Source: Nocardia wallacei (lineage in GTDB: Bacteria > Actinomycetota > Actinomycetes > Mycobacteriales > Mycobacteriaceae). From it: a stretch of DNA of 64,000 bases. This document shows, piece by piece, positions 55,460 through 64,000 of the stretch. Both the position numbers and the translations under genes were made by a program. Positions within the stretch are counted from its first letter, which is position 1. Every line of letters starts with the position of its first letter. The stretch lies in assembly GCF_014466955.1 (NCBI RefSeq), contig NZ_AP023396.1:1178001-1242000 (forward strand), given 5' to 3'. The notes below the pieces were generated by a model. It saw nothing but the letters and a program-made list of their open reading frames with translations. It did not search any database and was not told where the DNA came from.

Positions 55460-56593
55460 TCACCCACCATACGGGAGCGCCGTCATGCGCACGCAGGCAT
55501 CGATCAACGCGATGTCGATATCGTCCGGTGCCGCAGCGGTCTTCGCCACCGCGAGCGCCGCGGCCTGTACCACCACCGCCCGCGCCGGGACGTCGAGCAC
55601 GGCCCACTCGTCGCCGCCCGGCGGCACCGCCGGACCCTCGCCGAGCCGGTACGCGTCCAGAAAGCGCTGCCAGGCAAGGGGTTCGAGGATCCCCGCGGCG
55701 AAGTAACCCGCGGGCCGTGCCAGGTCCCACACCGGGTCGCCCAGCCCCAGATCGTCGATATCTATGAGCCGCCAACGGTTTTCCCCCGCCTCCGGGGTGC
55801 GAACCAGTCGTGCTGGCACGGAGTTTCGGAGCTGCCCGTCGTTCGCCGCGTGTGGCGGGACGCCGCCGCATTGCGGTTCCGGGCCGGTGTGTGGTGCACG
55901 AGCGCGGAACGGCCCCTTCGGTGCGGTGTGGTGTCCTGCGGAATGCACGTCGGCCGGTGGTTCGGCGGGCCCGCCGCCCGGCAGGCGGACCAGCTGGCCG
56001 AGGTGAAAATCGCCGTGTACCAGCGTCTTCGGTGCGGCGTCCAGGGCGGGGAGGTTGTCGTAGGCGCGCAGTACGGCGGTGGTGGCGGCCGGGTGGGAGT
56101 GGGCGGCGCGCAGCCGGGCGATCGCGCGGTGCACACGGGCCGGAGCACCGGCCGCCGGGAAGGAATGGGGCGGGCGATCCGGGTGACCGATGTGCTGCGA
56201 GCCTTCAGAGCTCTGGTCCAGGGTGAATGCGATTCGGTGCAGGCCGGCGAGCAGGGCCGCGCTCTGCTCCCAGGGAGCGGCATCGGGGTCGCCTGGGTCG
56301 ACGGGGATGCCGTAGGGCCAGGCCGTGATCGGGCGTTCGTGGACGACGCACAGCAGGTCGCCGTGGATCGTCCGCGGTGGTACGAGGATGTCGCGTAGTG
56401 GTGTCCCGCCCGCTGTTCGGAGCCGGGCGCGCAGGGCGCCTAGGTCGGTGTCGGCGGGGTGCGCCTTGACGGCCAGGTCGCCCACGCGGACGACCTGGCC
56501 GTCGGCCCGGTCGGACAGCACCTCGGGGGTTCCCTCGGCACCGGCCGCCCGGGCCACGCGGGTCAGTTCGGCGAACAGGCCGCCGGGCGCCAT
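55460..56593 (-). CDS. APH-family phosphotransferase with a large in-frame insertion
   Basis: 377 residues from ATG 56593, 10 bases after glpX on the same strand... that is, glpX ends at 56604 upstream of it only in map order, and both read leftward from separate starts. The catalytic loop is LVHGDFHLGQLVR (about 191-203) and the metal motif LIDIDDLGLGDPVWDL (about 276-291). Normally about 10-15 residues separate them; here about 70 do, Pro/His/Arg-rich and unlike the rest. The start follows the glpX stop by 10 bases, so cotranscription is likely. Substrate unknown. Confidence 0.8.
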   Translation of the reverse strand: MAPGGLFAELTRVARAAGAEGTPEVLSDRADGQVVRVGDLAVKAHPADTDLGALRARLRTAGGTPLRDILVPPRTIHGDLLCVVHERPITAWPYGIPVDPGDPDAAPWEQSAALLAGLHRIAFTLDQSSEGSQHIGHPDRPPHSFPAAGAPARVHRAIARLRAAHSHPAATTAVLRAYDNLPALDAAPKTLVHGDFHLGQLVRLPGGGPAEPPADVHSAGHHTAPKGPFRARAPHTGPEPQCGGVPPHAANDGQLRNSVPARLVRTPEAGENRWRLIDIDDLGLGDPVWDLARPAGYFAAGILEPLAWQRFLDAYRLGEGPAVPPGGDEWAVLDVPARAVVVQAAALAVAKTAAAPDDIDIALIDACVRMTALPYGG

Positions 56594-56603
56594 CGCTCGC
56601 GGA

Positions 56604-57647
56604 TCAGGGCATCGGCGGGGCGGCGTCCTCGTCCCCGGTGAAGTTGACCGAGGAGTACTCACGGAGCTTGGTCAGGCGGTGGTAGGCGTCGATCATGCGG
56701 ACCGTGCCGGACTTCGAGCGCATCACGATGGACTGGGTGGATGCGCCGCCGCTGAAGTAGCGCACGCCGCGCAGCAGGTCGCCGTCGGTGACGCCGGTCG
56801 CGCAGAAGAAGACGTTCTCGCCGGAAACCAGATCCTCGGTCGACAGGATGCGGTCCAGGTCGTGCCCGGCGTCGATCGCCTTCTGCCGCTCCTCGTCGTC
56901 CTTCGGCGCCAGCTGGGCCTGCAGCGCGCCGCCCATGCAGCGCAGCGCGGCCGCGGCGATGATGCCCTCGGGCGTGCCGCCGATGCCGATCAGCATGTCG
57001 GTGCCGGAGTCGGGGCGCGCGGTCGCGATGGCGCCGGCGACGTCACCGTCGGAGATCAGCCGGATGCGAGCCCCGGCGTCGCGCACCTCCTGAATGTGCC
57101 GGGCGTGCCGCGGCCGGTCCAGCACGCACACGGTCAGGTCCGACACCGAGGAGTTCTTGGCCTTGGCCACCCGGCGCAGGTTCTCCGCGATCGGGGCGGA
57201 CAGGTCGATCACGTCGGCTGCCTCCGGCCCGACCGCGATCTTCTCCATGTAGAACACCGCCGACGGGTCGAACATCGCGCCGCGCTCGGCCACCGCCAGC
57301 ACCGCGATCGCCCCGGGCGAGCCCTTCGACATCAGCGTGGTGCCGTCGATCGGGTCGACCGCGAAGTCGACCTCGGGCCCCGTGCCGTCGCCCACCGCCT
57401 CGCCGTTGTACAGCATGGGCGCCTCGTCCTTCTCGCCCTCACCGATCACGACGATGCCGCGCATCGACACCGTGGCCACGAGCTGCCGCATCGCGTCCAC
57501 CGCGGCACCGTCGCCGCCCTCCTTGTCACCGCGGCCGACCCAGCGTCCCGCCGCCATGGCGCCGGCCTCGGTCACCCGGACCAATTCCAGCGCGAGGTTA
57601 CGGTCCGGGGCCTCACGGCGGCTGGATGCGGGCGTAGGTGCCGTCAT
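56604..57647 (-). CDS. glpX: Class II fructose-1,6-bisphosphatase
   Basis: 347 residues from ATG 57647. Metal-binding Asp98 and Asp101 are in [13 protein letters not shown], with [17 protein letters not shown] and [20 protein letters not shown]. It is the essential gluconeogenic FBPase of mycobacteria (Rv1099c), cytoplasmic and metal-dependent. Divergent from the DUF4245 gene, as in M. tuberculosis; the phosphotransferase gene follows after 10 bases. Confidence 0.95.
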   Translation of the reverse strand: MTAPTPASSRREAPDRNLALELVRVTEAGAMAAGRWVGRGDKEGGDGAAVDAMRQLVATVSMRGIVVIGEGEKDEAPMLYNGEAVGDGTGPEVDFAVDPIDGTTLMSKGSPGAIAVLAVAERGAMFDPSAVFYMEKIAVGPEAADVIDLSAPIAENLRRVAKAKNSSVSDLTVCVLDRPRHARHIQEVRDAGARIRLISDGDVAGAIATARPDSGTDMLIGIGGTPEGIIAAAALRCMGGALQAQLAPKDDEERQKAIDAGHDLDRILSTEDLVSGENVFFCATGVTDGDLLRGVRYFSGGASTQSIVMRSKSGTVRMIDAYHRLTKLREYSSVNFTGDEDAAPPMP

Positions 57648-57841
57648 GTGGGATGCCTCCTCGATTGTGGTCGTGCGTCCCAAATTGTCGCAGACCCTCC
57701 GAGGACGGGTTCAGGTACTAGCGTCCAAGTGTCCCGATGCCTCCGCATGCGGGGCAGCCACGGAAGAGCCCTCGCATCTCTATTGCGAATAACGACCCCG
57801 CCGGAGCGAAGCGGAGGCCGACAACCCTGCATACTGGGGGT

Positions 57842-58408
57842 GTGTCTTATCAGAAGCCGCGGATCATGCACGACTATCGGGACTTGTTCTGGTCGCTGAT
57901 TCCGCTGGTGCTGATCTGCCTCGTGATCGCCGCGATCGCCAGCCAGTGCAGTTTCTCCGCGGACGGCCCGACGCCGGGCCGGATCCCGAATTTCGACGTG
58001 CACGCCGCCTTGCGGGACGATGCGCGCACGCTGTCGTTCCCGATTCGCGATCCCGCCCTGCCGGCAGGCTGGCAGCCGAACTCGGGCAGCCGCGACACGG
58101 TGTCGGGCAGCGGCGGTGGCGCGGCCAGCACGGTCGGTTTCATCACACCGCAGGGCACGTACATGCAGCTGACCCAGTCCGCGGCCACCGCCGACGCGCT
58201 CGCCAACCACCTGCTGGGCACCCGCACCCGCGGCGGCGCCCAGCAGATCGCCGATCGGGCATGGACGGTGTATCACGTCGAGGGCAGCGAGCCTGCCTGG
58301 GTTTCCGACTTCGGCGCGGTCCGGGTGCTGGTCAAGGGCGCGGGAAACCAAGAGGCATACAGGACGCTGGCCGGTGCGGCCGGTGCGGCGCAGCCGATCT
58401 CGCCGTAG
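57842..58408 (+). CDS. DUF4245 membrane-anchored protein (Rv1100-like)
   Basis: 188 residues from GTG 57842. One N-terminal helix, LFWSLIPLVLICLVIAAIASQ, then an extracytoplasmic domain: TLSFPIRDPALPAGWQPNSGS, TVGFITPQGTYMQLTQSAA and AWVSDFGAVRVLVKGAGN. The pattern and location opposite glpX match Rv1100. Function unknown; probably faces the cell wall. Confidence 0.88.
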   Translation: MSYQKPRIMHDYRDLFWSLIPLVLICLVIAAIASQCSFSADGPTPGRIPNFDVHAALRDDARTLSFPIRDPALPAGWQPNSGSRDTVSGSGGGAASTVGFITPQGTYMQLTQSAATADALANHLLGTRTRGGAQQIADRAWTVYHVEGSEPAWVSDFGAVRVLVKGAGNQEAYRTLAGAAGAAQPISP

Positions 58409-58696
58409 GCGCTGGACGGGTATGAAACCGTTGTCGTCGTTCCGGCATGGCCTCGGCCGGAATCCGGCTGCATGAGTGTGGATCCCGATGGCACGCCCGG
58501 ACAAGATCGCCGGTGCAGGCCCGGACATTCCGGCCTCGGAGCGCGCTGCGGTCTCCGACCGATCCACTCTTGCCTTGGCGCCCAACCTTTTTCATGCCGT
58601 CTCGACGAACGCCCACCGCGGGGCGCCGAGCACCCGGACTGTCGCCCGGCACAGTTTCGTAGCGTCGGGAGGGGTACGCCCGCTAACGTCAGGCAA

Positions 58697-59584
58697 GTGG
58701 AACGCGCGGACGTCGGCTGGCTGGAGCGGGCAGTGGGTCAGCCTGTCAGCGAAGCAATGCCGGCCGAGTGGGGTGATCGGGACCGCACCGAGATGGTGAC
58801 CCTCGCCGACGAAACCCGTGTGGTACTGCAGCGTTACCGACGCCGCGCCGACGCCGAGCGCCGCGTGCGGATCATGGACGCCTTACGCGAACCCGCTGCG
58901 GACAAGGGCATTCCGATCCCGGTCATCCGCCGGTCCGACCTCGACGCCGACCCGCCGTGGGCGGTGTTCGAGGCACTGCCGGGAGTTCCGGTGCCGGACA
59001 GCCCGGAGACCGGCCCGCAGAGCCCGCGTTTTCCCCTGGTGGCCTGGTCGATGGGCGCGCTGCTCGCCGATTTCTCCGAATTGCCCGGCGACGACCTGGA
59101 TCTCGACGATTCCTGGGCCCGCCCGCGCTACCTCTCCGCGCGCGCCGACGCCTGGGCCGAATGTCTCGCGCCCGCGCTGTCGACCCGGCAGAGCGACACC
59201 CTGGAGGAGGTGCTGGCCGATCTGCCCGCATTGTTCGACGGGCGGCCGACGGTGCTGGCGCACGGCGATTTCGCGCCGGTGAACGTACTCGTCGAGGGCA
59301 CCTCCATCACCGGCCTGCTCGATTTCGAATCGGTGCGCCTCGCCGACCCGCTCTACGACGTGGCCTGGTGGGCCTGGTCGGTGAGCTTCTCCGGCCCGGC
59401 CGTCTTCACCGCCGCCTGGCCCGCCTTCCTGGACGGTGTGGGCATCGACCCGCGCGAACCCGGCCTGGTACCGCGGGTCCGGGCACTGCAGATGGTCCGC
59501 ATGCTGGAGATGCTCGCCGAGCACGACCTCGCCCCGGACCGCTGGCGCATCGTGCACGAGCGACTCGTGCGCATGTTGAGCTGA
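58697..59584 (+). CDS. APH-family phosphotransferase
   Basis: 295 residues from GTG 58697; the frame upstream to 58472 looks non-coding. TRVVLQRYRR is the nucleotide-site Lys/Arg region, VLAHGDFAPVNVLVEG the catalytic loop and LLDFESVRLADPLYDVAWWAWS the metal motif. It probably phosphorylates a small hydroxylated compound. Single gene, convergent with the VOC gene. The 288 bases upstream hold no gene I can support. Confidence 0.85.
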   Translation: MERADVGWLERAVGQPVSEAMPAEWGDRDRTEMVTLADETRVVLQRYRRRADAERRVRIMDALREPAADKGIPIPVIRRSDLDADPPWAVFEALPGVPVPDSPETGPQSPRFPLVAWSMGALLADFSELPGDDLDLDDSWARPRYLSARADAWAECLAPALSTRQSDTLEEVLADLPALFDGRPTVLAHGDFAPVNVLVEGTSITGLLDFESVRLADPLYDVAWWAWSVSFSGPAVFTAAWPAFLDGVGIDPREPGLVPRVRALQMVRMLEMLAEHDLAPDRWRIVHERLVRMLS

Positions 59585-59603
59585 CCGCGAGCTCCCGCTC
59601 GGG

Positions 59604-59948
59604 TCAGCGGTGGCTGACCACGTTGACGACGGTGCCGTCGGGGTCGCGGACGAAAAACCTTCGGACGCCCCACGGTTCGTCGCGCAGCGCGTACACGATC
59701 TCGGCGCCAGCGGCCACCATCGTGGCGTGCGCCGCGTCGACGTCGTCGACCTCGACGCTCATATTCGGTTGGGGGTCATCGGCGTTTCCCCCGAACAGGA
59801 TGATCTGCGCCGTCGGATTCGACGGCGACGCGAGGGTGACGACCCAGCCGAGGTCCATCACCTCCTCGAAGCCGAGCCGCCGATAGAAGGCCCGGGTGCG
59901 TTCCATGTCGGCGGGGCGCAGGTCCGGCACGACCCGGCGGATGCTCAC
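59604..59948 (-). CDS. VOC-family (glyoxalase/bleomycin-resistance fold) protein
   Basis: 114 residues from GTG 59948, whose GTGA overlaps the xseB stop. One VOC module: [39 protein letters not shown] and [23 protein letters not shown]. It is last in the four-gene operon with the lipid-droplet-like gene, xseA and xseB. Metal ligands of true glyoxalases are incomplete, so a binding role is as likely as catalysis. Confidence 0.86.
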   Translation of the reverse strand: MSIRRVVPDLRPADMERTRAFYRRLGFEEVMDLGWVVTLASPSNPTAQIILFGGNADDPQPNMSVEVDDVDAAHATMVAAGAEIVYALRDEPWGVRRFFVRDPDGTVVNVVSHR

Positions 59949-60178
59949 GACTGCCCGCCGTCGGCGTCGCGGCGGGACAGGGCGTCCTCGACCCGCTTGC
60001 GGGCACCGGCGAGATGCTCCTCGCAGCGGTTCGCCAGCGCCTCGCCGCGCTCCCACAGCGCCAGCGAGTCGTCCAGGTCCATGCCGCCCTGCTCCAGCAT
60101 CTTCACGACGTTGATCAGTTCGTCGCGGGCACGCTCGTAGCCGAACGTCTCGATCTCGGCGAGGTCACTGTCGGTCAT
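59945..60178 (-). CDS. xseB: Exodeoxyribonuclease VII small subunit
   Basis: 77 residues from ATG 60178. [45 protein letters not shown] is the full XseB domain, a helical hairpin that wraps the large subunit. With XseA it degrades single-stranded DNA from both ends. It overlaps xseA by 14 bases. Corresponds to Rv1107c. Confidence 0.94.
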   Translation of the reverse strand: MTDSDLAEIETFGYERARDELINVVKMLEQGGMDLDDSLALWERGEALANRCEEHLAGARKRVEDALSRRDADGGQS

Positions 60179-61457
60179 TCTCGGCTCCCTTCGTCTTCCC
60201 ACCCAACCCCTGGCTGCCCAGTGCGGCCGCGCTGATCGCCCCGTCGGCGACCCGGATCCGCAGCTGACTGCCGGGCGGCGCGTCGGCGACGGCGCGGATC
60301 ACATGTCGCTCCGAACCCGAAACCCGTTGCACCACGGCGTATCCGCGGGCCATCGTGGCGGCGGGACCGACGGCGGTGAGCTTGTCGCGCAGGTGCCGGA
60401 TGGTGGTGGATTGGGTGTCGAGGCCGTGCTGGACGGCGCGGCGCGCGGCCGTGCGCAATCGCTCGGCCTCGTCGTGCCGCTGTTCGAGCAACCGCAGCGG
60501 GTCGGCCAGCACGGGCCGGGAGCGCAGTTGGCGCAGGGCCCGCGCTTCCCGCTCGACCCAGCCGCGCAGCGCCGCCGCGGACCGCTCCCGCTGCTCGCGC
60601 ACCAGCGCCAGCTCGGCGGCGGCGTCGGGAACCACGCGCTCGGCGGCGTCGGTGGGCGTTGCCGCGCGCAGGTCGGCGACGTGATCGGAGATCGGGTTGT
60701 CCGGCTCGTGGCCGATCGCACTGACGATCGGCGTGGTCGCGGCCACGATGGCGCGGCACAGCGTCTCGTCGGAGAACGGCAGCAGGTCCTCCACGCTGCC
60801 GCCGCCGCGGGCCAGCACGATCACCTCGACGTCGGGGTCGCGGTCGAGTTCGGCCAGCGCGTCCAGGATCTGCGGGACCGCGGTCGGTCCCTGCACCGCG
60901 GTGTTGCGCACCTCGAACCGGACCGCGGGCCAGCGCTGCCGCGCCACCGTCAGCACATCGTGTTCGGCGGCGCTCGCCCGGCCGGTGACCAGGCCGATCA
61001 CCTTGGGCAGGAACGGAATCGGGCGCTTCAAGCGCGGATCGAACAGCCCCTCGGCGGCCAGCAGCGCCTTCAGCCGCTCGATCCGGGCGAGCAGTTCACC
61101 GATGCCGACCGGACGAATCTCGGTGACGCGCAACGAGATCGTGCCGCGCCCGGTGAAATAGGTGAGTTTCCCGTACACCACGACCCGGCTGCCCTCCTGC
61201 AGCGGCACCGCGGCACCGCGCAGCAGCTGCGGATCACAGGTCACCGACAGTGACATGTCGGCGGCCGGATCGCGCAGCACCAGGAACGCGGTGCGGGCGC
61301 CGGGGCGCAGCGAGATCTGGGTGATCTGCCCCTCCACCCAGACGCTGCCGAGCCGGTCGATCCACTGCGCGACCTTGACCGCGATGCTGCGCACCGGCCA
61401 CGGGTGCTCGGCCGAGGCGCCGGGGCGCTCGTCGGCGGGCGTCCGGGGTTCGGTCAC
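60165..61457 (-). CDS. xseA: Exodeoxyribonuclease VII large subunit
   Basis: 430 residues from GTG 61457, which overlaps the preceding stop (GTGA). An N-terminal OB-fold (about 15-115; [26 protein letters not shown]) binds ssDNA. The catalytic core has [41 protein letters not shown] and [29 protein letters not shown] coiled-coil segment and C-terminal DNA-binding part follow. Corresponds to Rv1108c. Confidence 0.94.
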   Translation of the reverse strand: MTEPRTPADERPGASAEHPWPVRSIAVKVAQWIDRLGSVWVEGQITQISLRPGARTAFLVLRDPAADMSLSVTCDPQLLRGAAVPLQEGSRVVVYGKLTYFTGRGTISLRVTEIRPVGIGELLARIERLKALLAAEGLFDPRLKRPIPFLPKVIGLVTGRASAAEHDVLTVARQRWPAVRFEVRNTAVQGPTAVPQILDALAELDRDPDVEVIVLARGGGSVEDLLPFSDETLCRAIVAATTPIVSAIGHEPDNPISDHVADLRAATPTDAAERVVPDAAAELALVREQRERSAAALRGWVEREARALRQLRSRPVLADPLRLLEQRHDEAERLRTAARRAVQHGLDTQSTTIRHLRDKLTAVGPAATMARGYAVVQRVSGSERHVIRAVADAPPGSQLRIRVADGAISAAALGSQGLGGKTKGAENDRQ

Positions 61458-62164
61458 TTCGCCCGCACGGTGGCGATCCGGTTCGTCAGCATCGTCACGA
61501 ACGGCGCCCGGTCGCGGGTCCGCTGCTCGTAGTCGAGCAGGGCGGTGAGATCTTCGACACTGAACATGCGCAGGCGGGCGCGCAGCTGCGCCAGCGTCAT
61601 GGTGGAGTAGTCGTAGCGGGTGGCGACCTCCGGTTCGATCACCTCGACCGTGCCGTCGCTGGAAGCCGTTGCCGCGAGCACGGTTTCGGGCTCCGGCTCG
61701 GCGGACTCGGCCGGTTCCGGCGTCTCGGCCGGTTCGGTGCCGGGCGCCGGTTCCGGAGCCGGTGCGACCGCCGCCGGGGTCGTCTCGTCCGCCGTCGTGG
61801 TGCGCGGGTGCGGGTCGGGCTCCCGCTCGGCAGACCGTTCCGGTTCGGCGTACCGATCGAACGCGCTCAGCCGGGCCGCCTCGGCGATATCGCGAAAGGT
61901 TTGCTCGAATTCGGAGTCCTCGTCGAAGGTGGCCCACTCGGGCTGTTCGACCGGGCGATTGGCGAGGCGGTCGAACACGACGTCGCCCTTGAGGGCGAGG
62001 CTGGTCACGAACTGCTGCGCGTGCATCGTGGTCTGCAGCAGCCGGCTGATCGCGGTGATCGGCAAATTCACTGCCGCCGTGGGTAGCCGACGGGTTTCCT
62101 CGATGGCGTACACGGCGGCCCCGGCGGCGACACGGGCGAGAAACGGCGGTCGAAACATGGTCAT
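61454..62164 (-). CDS. Rv1109c-position protein, putative lipid-droplet-associated
   Basis: 236 residues from ATG 62164 (ATG 62158 also fits). The N-terminus [43 protein letters not shown] is amphipathic and phasin-like. The middle is a Glu/Pro/Ala-rich disordered region (about 130-180), and the C-terminus [45 protein letters not shown] a helical domain. Homologues at this place are, as I recall, named lipid-droplet-associated proteins; I hold that only moderately. First gene of the xseA operon. Confidence 0.68.
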   Translation of the reverse strand: MTMFRPPFLARVAAGAAVYAIEETRRLPTAAVNLPITAISRLLQTTMHAQQFVTSLALKGDVVFDRLANRPVEQPEWATFDEDSEFEQTFRDIAEAARLSAFDRYAEPERSAEREPDPHPRTTTADETTPAAVAPAPEPAPGTEPAETPEPAESAEPEPETVLAATASSDGTVEVIEPEVATRYDYSTMTLAQLRARLRMFSVEDLTALLDYEQRTRDRAPFVTMLTNRIATVRAK

Positions 62165-62366
62165 AGCGTGCCCGAAACGCGGTGTGATGCAAAGGGTGGG
62201 GCCGCGTGAGTTACCCATGTGACCACTTAATCAGCCGATCCGCGGCCCGCAGCCGCCGGGGTGCCGCGGGCCGCGCGGCCGACGCCCTTGTCGACAGGCG
62301 TGTCGCACCCGCGTGGCGGTGCCCGCGCCTGGGCGCGTCGTTGTGCACGCACGTAAGCTGTGGGGC

Positions 62367-63371
62367 ATGTCCTCGGCTATCCCGTTGAATGTCGGAATCG
62401 CCCGGTCGGCCGGCTCCGGCGCGTCCGGTGCGGCCAAGCGCGTGCTGCTCGCCGAGCCGCGCGGCTACTGCGCCGGGGTGGACCGCGCGGTGGAGACCGT
62501 GGAGCGCACGCTGGACAAGCACGGCGCCCCGGTCTACGTCCGCAAGGAGATCGTGCACAACCGGCACGTGGTGGAGACGCTGCGCGAGCGCGGCGTGATC
62601 TTCGTCGACGAGACCGACGAGGTGCCCGAGGGCGCCGTCGTGGTCTTCTCCGCGCACGGCGTGTCCCCGGCGGTGCATCAGGCCGCCGCCGAACGCGGCC
62701 TGCACACCATCGACGCCACCTGCCCGCTGGTCACCAAGGTGCACCAGGAGGCCAAGCGCTTCGCCCGCGACGATTTCGACATCCTGCTCATCGGCCACGA
62801 GGGTCACGAGGAGGTGGAGGGCACCGCCGGCGAGGCCCCCGACCACGTGCAACTGGTCGACGGCCCCGACGCCGTGGACACCGTCACCGTGCGCGACGAG
62901 AACAAGGTGATCTGGCTGTCACAGACCACTCTCTCGGTCGACGAGACCATGGAGACGGTACAGCGGCTGCGCGAACGCTTCCCCAAGCTGCAGGACCCGC
63001 CGTCCGACGACATCTGCTACGCCACGTCCAACCGCCAGACCGCGGTGAAGGCCATGGCGCCGGAATGCGATCTGGTCATCGTGGTCGGCTCTCGCAACTC
63101 CTCCAACTCCAAGCGCCTCGTCGAGGTCGCCCTGAACGCCGGCGCCCGCGCCTCCTACCTGGTCGACTTCGCCGCCGAGGTGGACCCGGCCTGGTTCGAG
63201 GGCGTCCGCACCGTCGGCGTCACCTCCGGCGCCTCGGTCCCGGAGATCCTCGTCCGCGGCGTCCTCGACCTGCTGGCCGAACACGGCTACGGCGAGGTCC
63301 AGCCCGTCACCACCGCCAACGAAACCCTCGTCTTCGCCCTCCCCCGCGAACTCCGCACCGCCCGCCGCTGA
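62367..63371 (+). CDS. ispH: 4-hydroxy-3-methylbut-2-enyl diphosphate reductase
   Basis: 334 residues from ATG 62367. The three [Fe-S]-cluster Cys are Cys35 ([10 protein letters not shown]), Cys119 ([11 protein letters not shown]) and Cys217 ([10 protein letters not shown]). [14 protein letters not shown] and [17 protein letters not shown] are also conserved. It catalyses the last step of the MEP pathway to IPP and DMAPP. Corresponds to Rv1110. Divergent from the lipid-droplet-like gene across 202 bases, which hold a 10-bp G+C stem (62241-62250 with 62266-62275). Confidence 0.95.
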   Translation: MSSAIPLNVGIARSAGSGASGAAKRVLLAEPRGYCAGVDRAVETVERTLDKHGAPVYVRKEIVHNRHVVETLRERGVIFVDETDEVPEGAVVVFSAHGVSPAVHQAAAERGLHTIDATCPLVTKVHQEAKRFARDDFDILLIGHEGHEEVEGTAGEAPDHVQLVDGPDAVDTVTVRDENKVIWLSQTTLSVDETMETVQRLRERFPKLQDPPSDDICYATSNRQTAVKAMAPECDLVIVVGSRNSSNSKRLVEVALNAGARASYLVDFAAEVDPAWFEGVRTVGVTSGASVPEILVRGVLDLLAEHGYGEVQPVTTANETLVFALPRELRTARR

Positions 63372-63601
63372 GTTTCCGCAGGCGTGTCGGCCTTGCCGCT
63401 CACGGCCGCCACTGACGTCTCGGCGTACGCGGCTGGGGATCGCTCCGGCTGTGACAGTTTGGTCGCTATCGTTCGGCGAGCGAACATGGCTGGGCGATAC
63501 GTGGCTCGGGTGTGACACCAATCGGCTTGTTGGATAACAGCATTCGGTGTCGCCGCGATGCTCGTGGCGTGAGCGATGAGGTGTGCGCGGGGTGCCTGTG
63601 G

Positions 63602-64000
63602 TCAGCGTTCGATGCGGCCGGAATCGCGGTCGCGGTAGCGGACATTCGGGCGCGGGTGGGGTGGGACGTCGCCGTTGCGCTGTGATCGGGAGCGGCGTGC
63701 GGCGGGGTCGGGTGTGGCGCGGTCCGAATTGGCACGTGGATAGGCCGCTTTGGCGGGGGAGACGCGCGGCGGGCGTTCCGCGACGCGACCGGAGGCGCGG
63801 CGGCTCGTGCGTGGCGCAGGTTCCGGGTCGGCGTCGGCGGCCGACGCACGGGCACGGCGACGCAGGGTGTCCGACGAACTCGCAGCCCGGCTGCGGCGGG
63901 CCCGGTCGCCCGAGCGCGGACTCCGGCTCCGGGACGACGACTTGCGGGTGCGGTCGCCACCGGTACGCGCGGCCTCCTGCCGGTGCATCAGTACGCGGCC
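63602..64000 (-). CDS. Basic, disordered C-terminal part of a protein (5' end outside window)
   Basis: The last about 130 codons before the TGA at 63602 are visible; the frame stays open to the window edge, so the true start may lie beyond it. Composition is extreme: Arg, Ser, Pro and Ala with RKSSSRSRSPRSGDRARRSR, ending RPNVRYRDRDSGRIER. Position matches Rv1111c and the DUF6542 proteins that follow ispH in related genera, whose membrane part would be encoded further on. ATG 63988 could also be a genuine start. Confidence 0.55.
   Translation of the reverse strand, partial: GRVLMHRQEAARTGGDRTRKSSSRSRSPRSGDRARRSRAASSSDTLRRRARASAADADPEPAPRTSRRASGRVAERPPRVSPAKAAYPRANSDRATPDPAARRSRSQRNGDVPPHPRPNVRYRDRDSGRIER

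Overview
The window is about 69% G+C actinobacterial chromosome. It very probably comes from Nocardia or a close mycolic-acid relative. Markers are mycothiol S-conjugate amidase (Mca), a short-chain Z-prenyl diphosphate synthase, an F420-type luciferase-like oxidoreductase, LGFP-repeat cell-wall proteins, PIN-PhoH and a DesA-type desaturase. From about 18 kb on, much of the gene order follows Mycobacterium tuberculosis Rv1074c-Rv1111c: thiolase, GDSL lipase, cbs, metB, greA, DUF4307, mca, Rv1083, DUF255, TrhA, Z-prenyl synthase, coaA, glyA, phoH2, desA, fumC, glpX, DUF4245, xseB/xseA, ispH. This synteny is recalled from knowledge of the M. tuberculosis map, not computed.

Layout. 0-18 kb is accessory: a GT87 mannosyltransferase (cut by the window edge), an NCS1 permease overlapping a small-molecule kinase, an amino-acid permease, TetR, PucR and HxlR regulators, a quinone reductase, a DUF885 metalloprotein, a DUF6153-DUF305 pair next to an MFS exporter, an rRNA-type methyltransferase and a Bax-inhibitor protein. 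18-43 kb is mostly conserved core: sulfur amino-acid metabolism (cbs, metB), transcript cleavage (greA), mycothiol detoxification (mca), CoA synthesis (coaA) and one-carbon metabolism (glyA). It also carries a murein hydrolase with a long regulatory leader, an adenylate cyclase and TrhA. 43-47.6 kb is an accessory insertion between glyA and phoH2. It holds a divergent five-gene cassette: two overlapping tiny genes on the minus strand, and a 109-aa unknown, a DUF6879 protein and an XRE-DUF5753 regulator on the plus strand. 48-64 kb returns to core genes (phoH2, fumC, glpX, xseAB, ispH), broken by a TetR/FAD-monooxygenase/epoxide-hydrolase module and a degenerate desaturase.

How the parts work together. 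cbs and metB are both on the plus strand and serve transsulfuration. xseA and xseB form one minus-strand operon with a VOC protein and a putative lipid-droplet protein, every junction overlapping. The XRE cassette has paired CTTGC half-sites with a 10-bp period in its divergent control region, which suggests self-regulation. Several clean operators and intrinsic terminators are readable: a 23-bp palindrome before the FAD monooxygenase, a 20-bp palindrome before trhA, and a 15-bp stem after the Bax-inhibitor gene.

Limits. All family names come from reading the translations. No database search was possible. Several genes remain unrecognised and are described as such. No tRNA, rRNA, CRISPR array, transposase or prophage gene was seen.
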